Source: Flavobacteriaceae bacterium PRS1 (GTDB lineage Bacteria; Bacteroidota; Bacteroidia; Flavobacteriales; Flavobacteriaceae). From it: a DNA stretch of 32,190 nt. The notes under the pieces are model-generated. The model worked only from the letters and a program-made list of their open reading frames with translations, had not been told where the DNA came from and ran no database searches. The position numbers and the translations under genes were made by a program. Below, piece after piece: positions 7,169 through 14,858 of this stretch. Positions within the stretch are counted from its first letter, which is position 1, and each line of letters opens with the position of its first letter. The stretch is from the NCBI GenBank assembly GCA_003709165.1, contig RDRZ01000026.1, positions 1 through 32,190 of the forward strand, in the 5' to 3' direction.

Positions 7169-8341
7169 ATGGAAATTAGTAATAGGTATGCGCAACGTGG
7201 CGTTTCAGATTCTAAAGAGGATGTGCATAATGCCATTAAAAATATAGACAAAGGCTTGTTTCCAAAAGCATTTTGTAAAATTGTTTCAGATTATTTAACT
7301 AATGATGACGATTATTGTTTAGTAATGCATGCCGATGGTGCGGGAACAAAAAGTTCGTTAGCTTATATATATTGGAAAGAAACTGGAGATATTTCTGTTT
7401 GGAAATGTATTGCACAAGATGCATTAATAATGAATATTGATGACTTGATTTGTGTGGGTGCTATAAATAATATTATGTTGTCTTCTACTATTGGAAGAAA
7501 TAAAAACCTGATTCCAGGTGAAGTTATTTCAGCTATAATAAATGGCACCGAAGAATTGATTTCAGAATTAAAAGAATATGGAGTTACTATTCATTCAACT
7601 GGAGGAGAAACTGCTGATGTTGGTGATTTGGTTAGAACAATTATAGTAGATTCAACAGTTACTGCAAGATTAAAACGCAGTGAAGTTATTAATATTGCTA
7701 ATATTAAAGCTGGAGATGTTATTGTAGGATTGGCTTCCTATGGTCAAGCCACTTATGAGAAAAATTACAATGGAGGCATGGGAAGTAACGGTTTAACTTC
7801 AGCAAGACACGATGTGTTTCATAATTATTTGGCTTCAAAATACCCAGAAAGTTTTGATCCTTTAATACCTGAAGAATTGGTGTATTCTGGGAACACAAAA
7901 TTAACTGATGAAGTTGAAAATTCTCCAATTAATGCTGGCAAATTGGTGCTGTCACCGACAAGAACTTATGCACCAATTATTAAAGAAATTCTATCGAAAT
8001 ATGATAGCTCAGATATTCACGGAATAATACATTGTAGTGGTGGAGCACAAACTAAAATTCTTCATTTTATCGATAATCTTCATATAGTAAAAGATAATAT
8101 GTTCCCAATTCCTCCTTTGTTCAAATTAATTCAGGAGCAATCAAATACCGATTGGAAAGAAATGTACCAAGTATTTAATTGTGGACACAGAATGGAATTG
8201 TATGTGTCTTTAACAATTGCAGATGATATAATTTCAATTTCAAAATCTTTTAATGTCGATGCACAAATTGTCGGTTGCGTAGAATCTTCCCAAGAAAAGA
8301 AACTTACCATTAAAAGTGAATTTGGCGTTTTTAATTATTAG
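7169..8341 (+). CDS. purM: Phosphoribosylformylglycinamidine cyclo-ligase (AIR synthetase)
   Basis: It closes the imidazole ring of AIR in purine synthesis, using ATP on FGAM, in the cytoplasm. The sequence has the PurM/PurL ATP-grasp-like hallmarks: RYAQRGVS at the start, HADGAGTKSSLAY near 54-66, AQDALIMNIDDLICVGA, then HSTGGETADVGDLVR and a C-terminal HIVKDNMFPIPPLFKLI with a GHRMELYV segment. At 390 residues it is the longer Bacteroidota form rather than the roughly 345-residue E. coli type. It converges with the transporter gene, overlapping its end by 11 bp. prfA and pyrF lie 2-3 kb further on, a linkage I associate with flavobacterial genomes. Confidence 0.92.
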   Translation: MEISNRYAQRGVSDSKEDVHNAIKNIDKGLFPKAFCKIVSDYLTNDDDYCLVMHADGAGTKSSLAYIYWKETGDISVWKCIAQDALIMNIDDLICVGAINNIMLSSTIGRNKNLIPGEVISAIINGTEELISELKEYGVTIHSTGGETADVGDLVRTIIVDSTVTARLKRSEVINIANIKAGDVIVGLASYGQATYEKNYNGGMGSNGLTSARHDVFHNYLASKYPESFDPLIPEELVYSGNTKLTDEVENSPINAGKLVLSPTRTYAPIIKEILSKYDSSDIHGIIHCSGGAQTKILHFIDNLHIVKDNMFPIPPLFKLIQEQSNTDWKEMYQVFNCGHRMELYVSLTIADDIISISKSFNVDAQIVGCVESSQEKKLTIKSEFGVFNY

Positions 8342-9818
8342 TGAGTTTTAATTCTTCAGGAAATATCAAAACATCAAAATCCCAAAGTATTGGCAGTAAG
8401 TAATATGTTATTACCGTTAAGAGGATAATAGAAATTAAATTCATCCAAATCCCGGTTTTCATCATATCAGGAATTTTTAAATAACCAGAACCAAAAACTA
8501 CAGCGTTTGGAGGTGTAGCAACCGGAAGCATAAAAGCACAGGATGCGGCTACTGTTACGCCAACCATTAGTGTAAAAGGATGTACATCTAAAGTCAATGC
8601 TATTGGAGCAATAATGGGTAAAAGCATTGCTGTAGTTGCAAGGTTTGAAGTGATTTCGGTTAAGAAATTCACAGCAAAAATTATAATAAAGAGTAACAAA
8701 AATAAAGGTAAGTTTTCAATCAAAGAAATTTGAGAGCCAATCCAGACTGCTAATCCGCTTGTCGTAAAGCCTTGAGCTAATGCCAGACCACCACCAAATA
8801 AGAGTAAAATTCCCCAAGGTAATTTTACAGCACTTTCCCAATCTAAAATACGTGTTCCTTTTTTGTTTTTTGAAGGCAATAGAAACAACGCAAAAGCACT
8901 AATTAATGCAATAATAGTATCGTCTATAGCAGGAATAATATGTTTGAGAATAAACGATCTCGTAACCCATAAAAAAGCAGTTGCTACAAATACAATAAGT
9001 ACCGTTTTTTCTTCATAGCTCATTTTGCCTAATTGCCGAATTTGTTTTTGTATTTCGGCTTTTCCCCCAGGGAATTCTTTTTGCTTAAAGGTAAAAGCTA
9101 CTTTGGTTAAATAATTCCAGCAAATAAATAACAAGAGTATAGATATTGGCAATCCAAAAATAATCCATTTAGAAAATGTGAGTTCTATATTAAAATGGTC
9201 TTCCAAGATTCCTGCGAGAATTAAATTTGGAGGCGTACCAATTAGTGTAGCGATTCCACCAATCGACGCGCTATAAGCAATAGCCAGCATCAATGCTTTA
9301 CCAAAGGTTGTGTTTTCGTCTTCAACAGTATTTGGATTGTTTTTTAATTGCGAAATTATTGCCATACCAATTGGTAGCATCATAACCGTTGTAGCAGTAT
9401 TCGAAATCCACATCGATAAAAAAGCAGTCGCAACCATAAACCCAAGAATAATTCGGCTTACACTTGTACCAATTATATTAATTATTGTCAATGCAATGCG
9501 TTTGTGTAAATTCCATTTTTCGATGGCAATCGCAAGAATAAAACCGCCAATATATAAAAACACATATTTATGACCATAAGATGCTGTAGTTTCACCAATT
9601 TTTAATACACCAGTAATTGGGAATAAAATGATCGGTAATAACGAAGTTACAGCAATAGGCACAACTTCTAAAATCCACCAAATCGCAACCCAAAGTGTGG
9701 TAGCCAAAACGGCATTGGCTTCTTTTGAAAGTCCTTCAGGATGAACAAACAGAAGCGTAAGTACAAATAATAATGGTCCTAAAAAAAAACCTATTTTTTT
9801 AAAAGAAGAGTTATGCAT
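8331..9818 (-). CDS. SLC13/DASS-family sodium:dicarboxylate symporter
   Basis: This is an inner-membrane carrier with about 11-12 hydrophobic segments, likely importing di- or tricarboxylates (or sulfate) with Na+. Two family SNT-type motifs are visible: WISNTATTVMMLPIG in the first half and EITSNLATTAMLLPI in the second, with the ATPPNAVVFGSG segment near the end typical of the CitT/INDY branch. I chose ATG at 9818 (MHNSSFKKIGFFLGP); a TTG seven codons upstream (9839) would also be in frame. The 495-residue length fits the family. Substrate cannot be told from sequence. The 3' end overlaps purM by 11 bp in convergent orientation. Confidence 0.92.
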   Translation of the reverse strand: MHNSSFKKIGFFLGPLLFVLTLLFVHPEGLSKEANAVLATTLWVAIWWILEVVPIAVTSLLPIILFPITGVLKIGETTASYGHKYVFLYIGGFILAIAIEKWNLHKRIALTIINIIGTSVSRIILGFMVATAFLSMWISNTATTVMMLPIGMAIISQLKNNPNTVEDENTTFGKALMLAIAYSASIGGIATLIGTPPNLILAGILEDHFNIELTFSKWIIFGLPISILLLFICWNYLTKVAFTFKQKEFPGGKAEIQKQIRQLGKMSYEEKTVLIVFVATAFLWVTRSFILKHIIPAIDDTIIALISAFALFLLPSKNKKGTRILDWESAVKLPWGILLLFGGGLALAQGFTTSGLAVWIGSQISLIENLPLFLLLFIIIFAVNFLTEITSNLATTAMLLPIIAPIALTLDVHPFTLMVGVTVAASCAFMLPVATPPNAVVFGSGYLKIPDMMKTGIWMNLISIILLTVITYYLLPILWDFDVLIFPEELKLTNN

Positions 9819-9869
9819 ACTTCGGAATTGAGAATGCAAAATACAATTTTGAAGTTTAGTTTTTTTAAA

Positions 9870-10157
9870 TCAGATAAATTCTTTTATCAGTGTTATAAAG
9901 GTAATTGTAATAATAATATCAACCAAAAAGAGCGTAGAAAATAATTTGACTGTAGAAATACCTAAATTTTTATAAAATATCAATTTTCGTTTCTTATTAG
10001 TTTCATTTGCCATATACCAAACAAAAATGGTCAACAATAATTTTGTAAGTATTGCTATAAAAACAAAAGGAAATACAATTGCAATTGCAATGTTTACTAC
10101 AAATGACCACATTACAAAGGGTTTGTAAAATGCAAGTATGGATAATAATTGTTGCAT
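9870..10157 (-). CDS. Small membrane protein of unknown function
   Basis: This encodes 95 residues with two or three hydrophobic stretches (about 12-50, which is long enough for two helices, and about 70-92) separated by a basic loop NETNKKRKLIFYKNLG. I do not recognise a family. It ends 51 bp before the transporter start on the same strand and could be co-transcribed with it. ATG at 10157 is the only reasonable start. Confidence 0.7.
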   Translation of the reverse strand: MQQLLSILAFYKPFVMWSFVVNIAIAIVFPFVFIAILTKLLLTIFVWYMANETNKKRKLIFYKNLGISTVKLFSTLFLVDIIITITFITLIKEFI

Positions 10158-10394
10158 AATACTTACATAAACGATTCAAACGAATAAATATTTTTAATCG
10201 GTAGTCTTCGAGAAAAAATTAAAAATTTCATTTGGGAATATTACTATCAGCTACTACAAAACATTTCATTCTAAAGAACGCTTTTTTTTAATTTGTATTC
10301 AATAGATTAATAGTTGTCTAAAAACAAGTCTATTGTCTATTGTCTTTTAGCGAAGCGATCTTATATCTTTTCTACGACAATTCATAAATTATCG

Positions 10395-10402
10395 TATTTT
10401 TG
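10395..10402 (+). promoter_or_regulatory. Probable -7 box of prfA
   Basis: TATTTTTG matches TAnnTTTG and lies 20 bases before the prfA ATG. No clear -33 TTTG is seen. The rest of the 265-bp gap 10158-10422 holds no gene; it has an AT-rich tract and a short GTCTATT tandem near 10336. Confidence 0.5.
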
Positions 10403-10422
10403 CCTCACAATTTATAAGGTAA

Positions 10423-11499
10423 ATGTTAGATAGAATTCGAATAGTAAGAAAGCGTTTTGATGAGGTTAGCGATTTAATAATTCAGCCAGATATTATTAAA
10501 GACCAAAAGCGTTATGTTCAATTGAATAAAGAATACAAGTACTTAAGGAAATTGTTGGATATTGGTGAAGAGTACGAAACATTTACAAATAATATTATTG
10601 AAGCCGAAGAGATTATTGCAGACGATTCGGATGCCGAAATGGTAGATATGGCAAAAATGGAATATGAGGAAGCTAAAGAAAAACTTCCTGTACTTGAAGA
10701 AAAAATCAAATTCTTATTGATACCTAAAGATCCCGAAGATTCTAAAAATGCAATAGTTGAACTTCGTGCAGGAACAGGTGGTGACGAAGCCAGTATTTTT
10801 GCAGGAGATTTATTTAGAATGTACACCAAATATTGCGAAGGTAGAGGTTGGAAAGTAGATACAGTAGATTTTAACGAAGGTACAAATGGAGGTTTTAAAG
10901 AAATACAATTTGAGGTTACTGGCGAAGATGTTTATGGCATCTTAAAGTTTGAGGCTGGTGTGCATCGTGTACAACGTGTACCTCAAACCGAAACACAAGG
11001 TCGTGTACATACAAGTGCAGCTACGGTTATGGTATTTCCAGAAGCAGAAGAATTTGATATAGTAATAAATCCTAAAGATGTACGGATAGATTATTTCTGC
11101 TCGTCTGGTCCAGGAGGTCAAAGCGTAAATACCACGTACTCCGCAGTACGTTTAACACACATTCCAACAGGATTGGTGGCACAATGTCAAGACCAGAAAT
11201 CACAGCATAAGAATAAAGAGAAAGCATTCAAGGTATTGCGCTCTCGATTATACGATATTGAATTGGCAAAAAAACAAGCCAAAGATGCAGCTAGACGAGG
11301 CTCGATGGTAAGTTCAGGTGATAGAAGTGCTAAAATCAGAACCTATAATTATCCACAGGGCAGAGTTACAGATCATAGAATAGGATTGACACTTTACGAT
11401 TTGCCGAATATTATGAATGGCGATATTCAAAAAATACTAGACGAATTAATGCTCGCTGAAAATACTGAAAAATTAAAAGCAAATAGTGATGTGATTTAG
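10423..11499 (+). CDS. prfA: Peptide chain release factor 1
   Basis: It reads UAA and UAG stop codons in the ribosome and triggers peptide release. The GGQ motif ([10 protein letters not shown], 231-233) contacts the peptidyl-transferase centre, and its Gln is the usual PrmC methylation target. The codon-recognition tripeptide PxT is present as PQT at 187-189 in [18 protein letters not shown], which marks RF1 rather than RF2 (SPF). Length of 358 residues is normal. It is followed after 82 bp by pyrF. Confidence 0.97.
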   Translation: MLDRIRIVRKRFDEVSDLIIQPDIIKDQKRYVQLNKEYKYLRKLLDIGEEYETFTNNIIEAEEIIADDSDAEMVDMAKMEYEEAKEKLPVLEEKIKFLLIPKDPEDSKNAIVELRAGTGGDEASIFAGDLFRMYTKYCEGRGWKVDTVDFNEGTNGGFKEIQFEVTGEDVYGILKFEAGVHRVQRVPQTETQGRVHTSAATVMVFPEAEEFDIVINPKDVRIDYFCSSGPGGQSVNTTYSAVRLTHIPTGLVAQCQDQKSQHKNKEKAFKVLRSRLYDIELAKKQAKDAARRGSMVSSGDRSAKIRTYNYPQGRVTDHRIGLTLYDLPNIMNGDIQKILDELMLAENTEKLKANSDVI

Positions 11500-11505
11500 T
11501 TTTTT

Positions 11506-11540
11506 ATTCCTGTGAATCCCGATAGCTATCGGGAAGGAAT
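11506..11540. repeat. Palindromic dispersed repeat between prfA and pyrF
   Basis: TCCCGATAGCTATCGGGA (11517-11534) is a perfect 18-bp palindrome, wrapped by outer arms ATTCCT (11506-11511) and AGGAAT (11535-11540). Related palindromes occur at 12890 and 16341. It lacks a T-run on either side, so it is more a dispersed repeat than a plain terminator. Confidence 0.8.
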
Positions 11541-11581
11541 CCATCAAAATTTATTCGTGGCAACTAAACAACTTAACACAA

Positions 11582-12394
11582 TTGACAACAAAACAACTCA
11601 CAAACCAAATCCATAAAAAAAAGTCCTTCCTCTGTATAGGACTCGATGTCGATTTAGACAAAATACCGCAGCATTTATTACAAGAAGAAGACCCTATTTT
11701 TGAATTTAACAAAGCTATTATAGATGCAACACATCAGCTTTGTGTAGCTTATAAACCTAACATCGCATTTTATGAAGCCTATGGTTTAAAAGGCTGGAAA
11801 GCTTTAGAAAAAACAATACAATATATAAACAAAAACCATCCGGAAATTTTTACGATTGCTGATGCCAAACGAGGAGACATTGGCAATACAAGTAGTCGAT
11901 ATGCCAAAGTTTTTTTCGAAGATTTAGCCTTTGATAGTATTACAGTTTCACCTTATATGGGAAAAGATTCGGTTGAGCCTTTTTTAACCTTTGAAAATAA
12001 ACATACTATACTTTTGGCATTAACGTCAAATGAAGGAGCTTCCGATTTTCAGATTAAAACTGTTGAAGGCAAAGAACTCTATAAACAGGTTATTGAAACA
12101 TCTTTAACTTGGGAAAATTCGGAACGATTAATGTATGTTGTTGGAGCAACAAAGACAGAATATTTGGCTGAGATTCGTCAAATTATTCCAGATAGTTTTT
12201 TATTAGTTCCAGGAGTTGGAACACAAGGAGGGAATTTGCAAGAAGTTTGTAAATATGGAATGAATGATAATGTTGGGCTGATAATAAATTCTTCTCGCGG
12301 AATTATTTATGCTTCTCATGGTCTTGATTTTGCACAATCTGCAGCCAAAAAAGCGAAAGAACTTCAGCAGCAAATGGCAAAAATTTTAAATTAA
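11582..12394 (+). CDS. pyrF: Orotidine 5'-phosphate decarboxylase, type 2
   Basis: It decarboxylates OMP to UMP, the last step of pyrimidine synthesis. The catalytic Lys/Asp set is in [16 protein letters not shown] (about 94-109), and [10 protein letters not shown] near 20 is the substrate loop Asp region. At 270 residues it fits the longer type-2 subgroup. The start is a TTG: no ATG or GTG lies in frame between the upstream stop at 11513 and the conserved GLDVD segment, so TTG at 11582 ([20 protein letters not shown]) is the only sound choice. A TTG start could lower translation. Its stop overlaps that of the small convergent gene by 4 bp. Confidence 0.93.
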   Translation: MTTKQLTNQIHKKKSFLCIGLDVDLDKIPQHLLQEEDPIFEFNKAIIDATHQLCVAYKPNIAFYEAYGLKGWKALEKTIQYINKNHPEIFTIADAKRGDIGNTSSRYAKVFFEDLAFDSITVSPYMGKDSVEPFLTFENKHTILLALTSNEGASDFQIKTVEGKELYKQVIETSLTWENSERLMYVVGATKTEYLAEIRQIIPDSFLLVPGVGTQGGNLQEVCKYGMNDNVGLIINSSRGIIYASHGLDFAQSAAKKAKELQQQMAKILN

Positions 12395-12534
12395 GCTGTT
12401 TTTTTAGACAACTTTCCTAAAGGCGAAATTTTATTAGATTTTTGTTCAACAAAATTAAGCTCTATTTCCTTTGAATTTAAGCCTTTATTCAAGTTAGGTC
12501 GTACAGTTCCTACTTTACAGAAATGAGTATTCAT
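12391..12534 (-). CDS. Small hypothetical protein
   Basis: ATG at 12534 opens 47 codons: [20 protein letters not shown] at the start, [13 protein letters not shown] at the end. It is basic and polar without a membrane segment. An upstream in-frame start exists (12585) but would add a hydrophobic stretch across the likely promoter region, so I prefer 12534. I have no named family; the low-complexity-free, protein-like sequence and its tail-to-tail fit with pyrF make it plausible. Confidence 0.45.
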   Translation of the reverse strand: MNTHFCKVGTVRPNLNKGLNSKEIELNFVEQKSNKISPLGKLSKKTA

Positions 12535-12592
12535 AATTATTTTTAATATAAATACGAGAAGAATTGCGAATTGGACGTTATACAACCAACTT

Positions 12593-12790
12593 TTAAGAAA
12601 CCGACTGAAGAGGTTCTCTGCTTAAAAAATTTAGTCGATTTAATTGGTCTAAAAGTTTCAAGGCTCTGTATTCCGAAATATCACTTAAAGCAGAATCTGT
12701 TTGACGAAAATTATAAGCATCTTCAATAAGCTGTTTATATTGCTTTAACAACTTGTTTTTATGTTCCTTTATTTTTGAAGAATTACTCAT
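12593..12790 (-). CDS. Small helical protein, Lacal_2735-like
   Basis: ATG at 12790 gives 65 residues (MSNSSKIKEHKNKLLKQYKQ at the start). The pattern LKQYKQLIEDA, then ALSDISEYRALKLLDQLNRL, resembles the short flavobacterial Lacal_2735-type proteins (a K-Y-x-x-L-x-x-x-A helix, an SD-x-x-x-x-x-A link and a second helix). It is predicted as a two-helix cytoplasmic protein. An earlier in-frame Met at 12847 would add a non-conserved hydrophobic stretch. Family assignment is from memory and tentative. Confidence 0.5.
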   Translation of the reverse strand: MSNSSKIKEHKNKLLKQYKQLIEDAYNFRQTDSALSDISEYRALKLLDQLNRLNFLSREPLQSVS

Positions 12791-12889
12791 ATTAATACTA
12801 AAAATATAATGGCTATTAAATATATTAAAAAATTCTGAAACGAGCAAATAAAATTTATTACACCCAAGAAAATGATTAATAGCGAACAG

Positions 12890-12907
12890 TCCCGATAATT
12901 ATCGGGA
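12890..12907. repeat. Palindromic dispersed repeat, second copy
   Basis: TCCCGATAATTATCGGGA is a perfect palindrome, differing from the 11517 copy only at the centre. It lies in the gene-free stretch 12791-13075, which otherwise holds AT-rich sequence and a degenerate tandem of AATTCGTAA/TTCGTCAAT units near 13028-13070. Confidence 0.8.
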
Positions 12908-13075
12908 TGACCAAAAAAAACCAATAAATATAAACACATGAAACAACAAGTTGAATTTTAAATTAGTTAATAAAAACAGAAAACATTTAATATTATCTTA
13001 ACATATAAGAAGAGATTTTATTCCAAATTCGTAATTCGTCAATCAAAAATCGTCAATTGTAATTCGCAAATCATT

Positions 13076-13779
13076 TTAGTCTTGTAGCGCAAAAACTTTC
13101 TTTAATAAATCTGTGGTTCTTGATGAGAGTTTGGTTCTAATTTCTTTTTCTTCAATAGCAATTATAGTGTAAACACCTTTAAGTGCTTCTCCAGTAACAT
13201 AATCGGTTAAATCAGGATTTACATCTTTAGTAAATGGAATGTTGTTGTATCTATGAATTAAATTTTCCCAAATTTGTTCTGCTCCAACTTTGGCAAAAGA
13301 GTTTTTTATTACAGGATAAAATTTATCGTACAAAGTGGTTTGAGTTTTTCCAGTAAGATATTGTGTTGCTGCATCATCATTACCGAGCAAAATAGTTTTC
13401 GCATCAGTAAAAGTGATGTTCTTAACTGCATTTACAAAAATTGGTTTGCTTCTTTAACAGCATTTTCGGCAGCTCTATTTAGTATTTTTAAACCTTCATC
13501 TGCCAGTTTGCTTAAACCAATATCTCGTAAGGTTTTATCAACTTTTTTAAGCTCATCTGGCAATAATATTTTCACCAATTCATTTTTAAAAAAGCCGTCT
13601 TTAGCAGTAAGTTTCCGCACTTGTTTGTCAATACCAAAGTCAAGTGCTTGCCGTAATCCTGAAGCAATATCAGCATTACTTAAGCCACCACTTTGTGGTA
13701 GTTGATTGACAACTTGTTGCAATTCAGCACAAGCAGTTAGATTAAAAATTAAGATAAGAGCTAAAAGGTTACGCAACAT
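13076..13779 (-). pseudogene. DUF4197 lipoprotein gene, frameshifted
   Basis: The first half (13779 to 13432) starts MLRNLLALILIFNLTACAEL, a lipoprotein signal with Cys at residue 17, then has the DUF4197 pattern (LSNADIASGLRQALDFGIDK, LPDELKKVDKTL). It runs off at NQFL. The second half continues one frame over: PIFVNAVKNITFTDAKTILL, then AATQYL, LYDKFYPVIK and SSRTTDLLKKVFALQD. The junction is at 13445-13446, where two bases stand between GCA and CCA codons; one missing base there restores a normal protein of about 234 residues. So this is one gene broken by a single-base deletion, or a sequencing error. The family is a periplasmic/envelope protein of unknown function. It shares a 38-bp divergent gap with the MBL gene. 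Confidence 0.85.
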
Positions 13780-13802
13780 AGTTTGGGGTTTTATATCTTT
13801 AA

Positions 13803-13833
13803 CAAATATATGTTATTATGGTAAAAACTCAAA
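13803..13833 (-). promoter_or_regulatory. Promoter of the DUF4197 gene, inside the start of the MBL gene
   Basis: On the minus strand TTTG (13830-13833) is followed after 19 bases by TATATTTG (13803-13810), the same ideal arrangement as the tRNA-Arg promoter. The -33 element lies within codons 5-6 of the divergent MBL gene, so the two genes' control regions overlap. Confidence 0.65.
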
Positions 13834-14777
13834 TTTCAATTTTAGTATTAGGTATTCTTGTTTTCTTCAATTGTAATTCTAATGACAAGTTAGAAGTTAA
13901 AAATGAGACAAAACCAAATCAATATATTACTATATTAGGTATTTCACAAGATGCTGGATATCCACAAATAGATTGTGATAAGGAATGTTGTAATGCTTAT
14001 TATGAAGGAACTGAACCTAAAAAATTAATATCTTGTTTAGGATTAGTTGATTTGTTGAGCAAACAAAAATGGTTATTCGATGCTACTCCAGATATTAGTT
14101 TGCAAGTGTTAGACCTTAAAAAAAATCATTTAGATAATGGAAAAGTGATCGATGGCATTTTTCTAACTCATGCACATATTGGTCATTATACAGGATTAAT
14201 GTATCTGGGCTTCGAGGCTTTAGGAGGGAATAATATTCCTGTTTATTCAATGCCTAGAATGAAAACCTATCTGGAAAATAATGGACCATGGAGTCAATTA
14301 TTAGCTTTTAAAAATATTGAATTGAGACAACTTCAAAATGACTCTATAATTAATTTAAACAACGAATTGAAAGTGACACCTATTTTAGTTCCACATCGTG
14401 ATGAATATTCTGAAACGGTTGGTTATAAAATTGAAGGTAACAACAAATCGGCTTTATTTATTCCAGATATAGATAAATGGTATAAATGGGAGCGGAATAT
14501 TATTGAAGAAGTAAAAAAAGTTGATTATGCATTTTTGGACGCTTCATTTTTTAGAGATGGTGAGATGAAAGGAAGAGATATGAGTAAAATCCCGCATCCT
14601 TTTACTACCGAAACCACAAGTTTATTTGAAAATGAAACTGTAGAAACAAAGAGTAAAATCTATTTTATACATTTTAATCATACAAATCCAACGATTTTAG
14701 AATCTCATCATTTAAAGGATAGTATTCAAAATTTAGGTTTTAATTTTGCTAAAGAAGGTGATGTTTTTGAACTTTAA
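13818..14777 (+). CDS. PqqB-like metallo-beta-lactamase-fold lipoprotein
   Basis: Residues 1-19 are a lipoprotein-type signal with Cys at 19 (LVFFNC), so it should be exported and membrane-anchored. The rest is a PqqB-like MBL fold: ITILGISQDAGYPQIDC, then THAHIGHYTGLMYL with metal His at 118, 120 and 123, then PHRDEYSETVGY, DIDKW, and a late HFNHTNP. The usual HxHxDH motif has Gly in place of Asp. A Cys-rich stretch CDKECC at 53-58 may be a structural metal site as in PqqB. No other pqq genes are nearby, so a PQQ role is not supported; a hydrolase or oxidoreductase of unknown substrate is the fair call. Confidence 0.85.
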   Translation: MVKTQISILVLGILVFFNCNSNDKLEVKNETKPNQYITILGISQDAGYPQIDCDKECCNAYYEGTEPKKLISCLGLVDLLSKQKWLFDATPDISLQVLDLKKNHLDNGKVIDGIFLTHAHIGHYTGLMYLGFEALGGNNIPVYSMPRMKTYLENNGPWSQLLAFKNIELRQLQNDSIINLNNELKVTPILVPHRDEYSETVGYKIEGNNKSALFIPDIDKWYKWERNIIEEVKKVDYAFLDASFFRDGEMKGRDMSKIPHPFTTETTSLFENETVETKSKIYFIHFNHTNPTILESHHLKDSIQNLGFNFAKEGDVFEL

Positions 14778-14858
14778 AACCTTATATATTTCCTAAAAAA
14801 GGTTTAGTTTTTTTAATATTCCGTAAATTGCACCACCAAAAATCAACTTGTATTAAGA

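Noticed and set aside
10336-10352. GTCTATTGTCTATTGTC as a CRISPR-like or tandem array
   Set aside because: Only about two and a half 7-base units without spacers.
12565-12590. ACGTTATACAACC as a partner of the 2230 boundary motif
   Set aside because: The reverse complement shares only a few bases with it.
12942-12963. Short ORF MKQQVEF after the second palindrome
   Set aside because: Seven codons, with no support.
13818-14777. PQQ biosynthesis gene pqqB proper
   Set aside because: Lipid anchor, no other pqq genes, and a variant metal motif.
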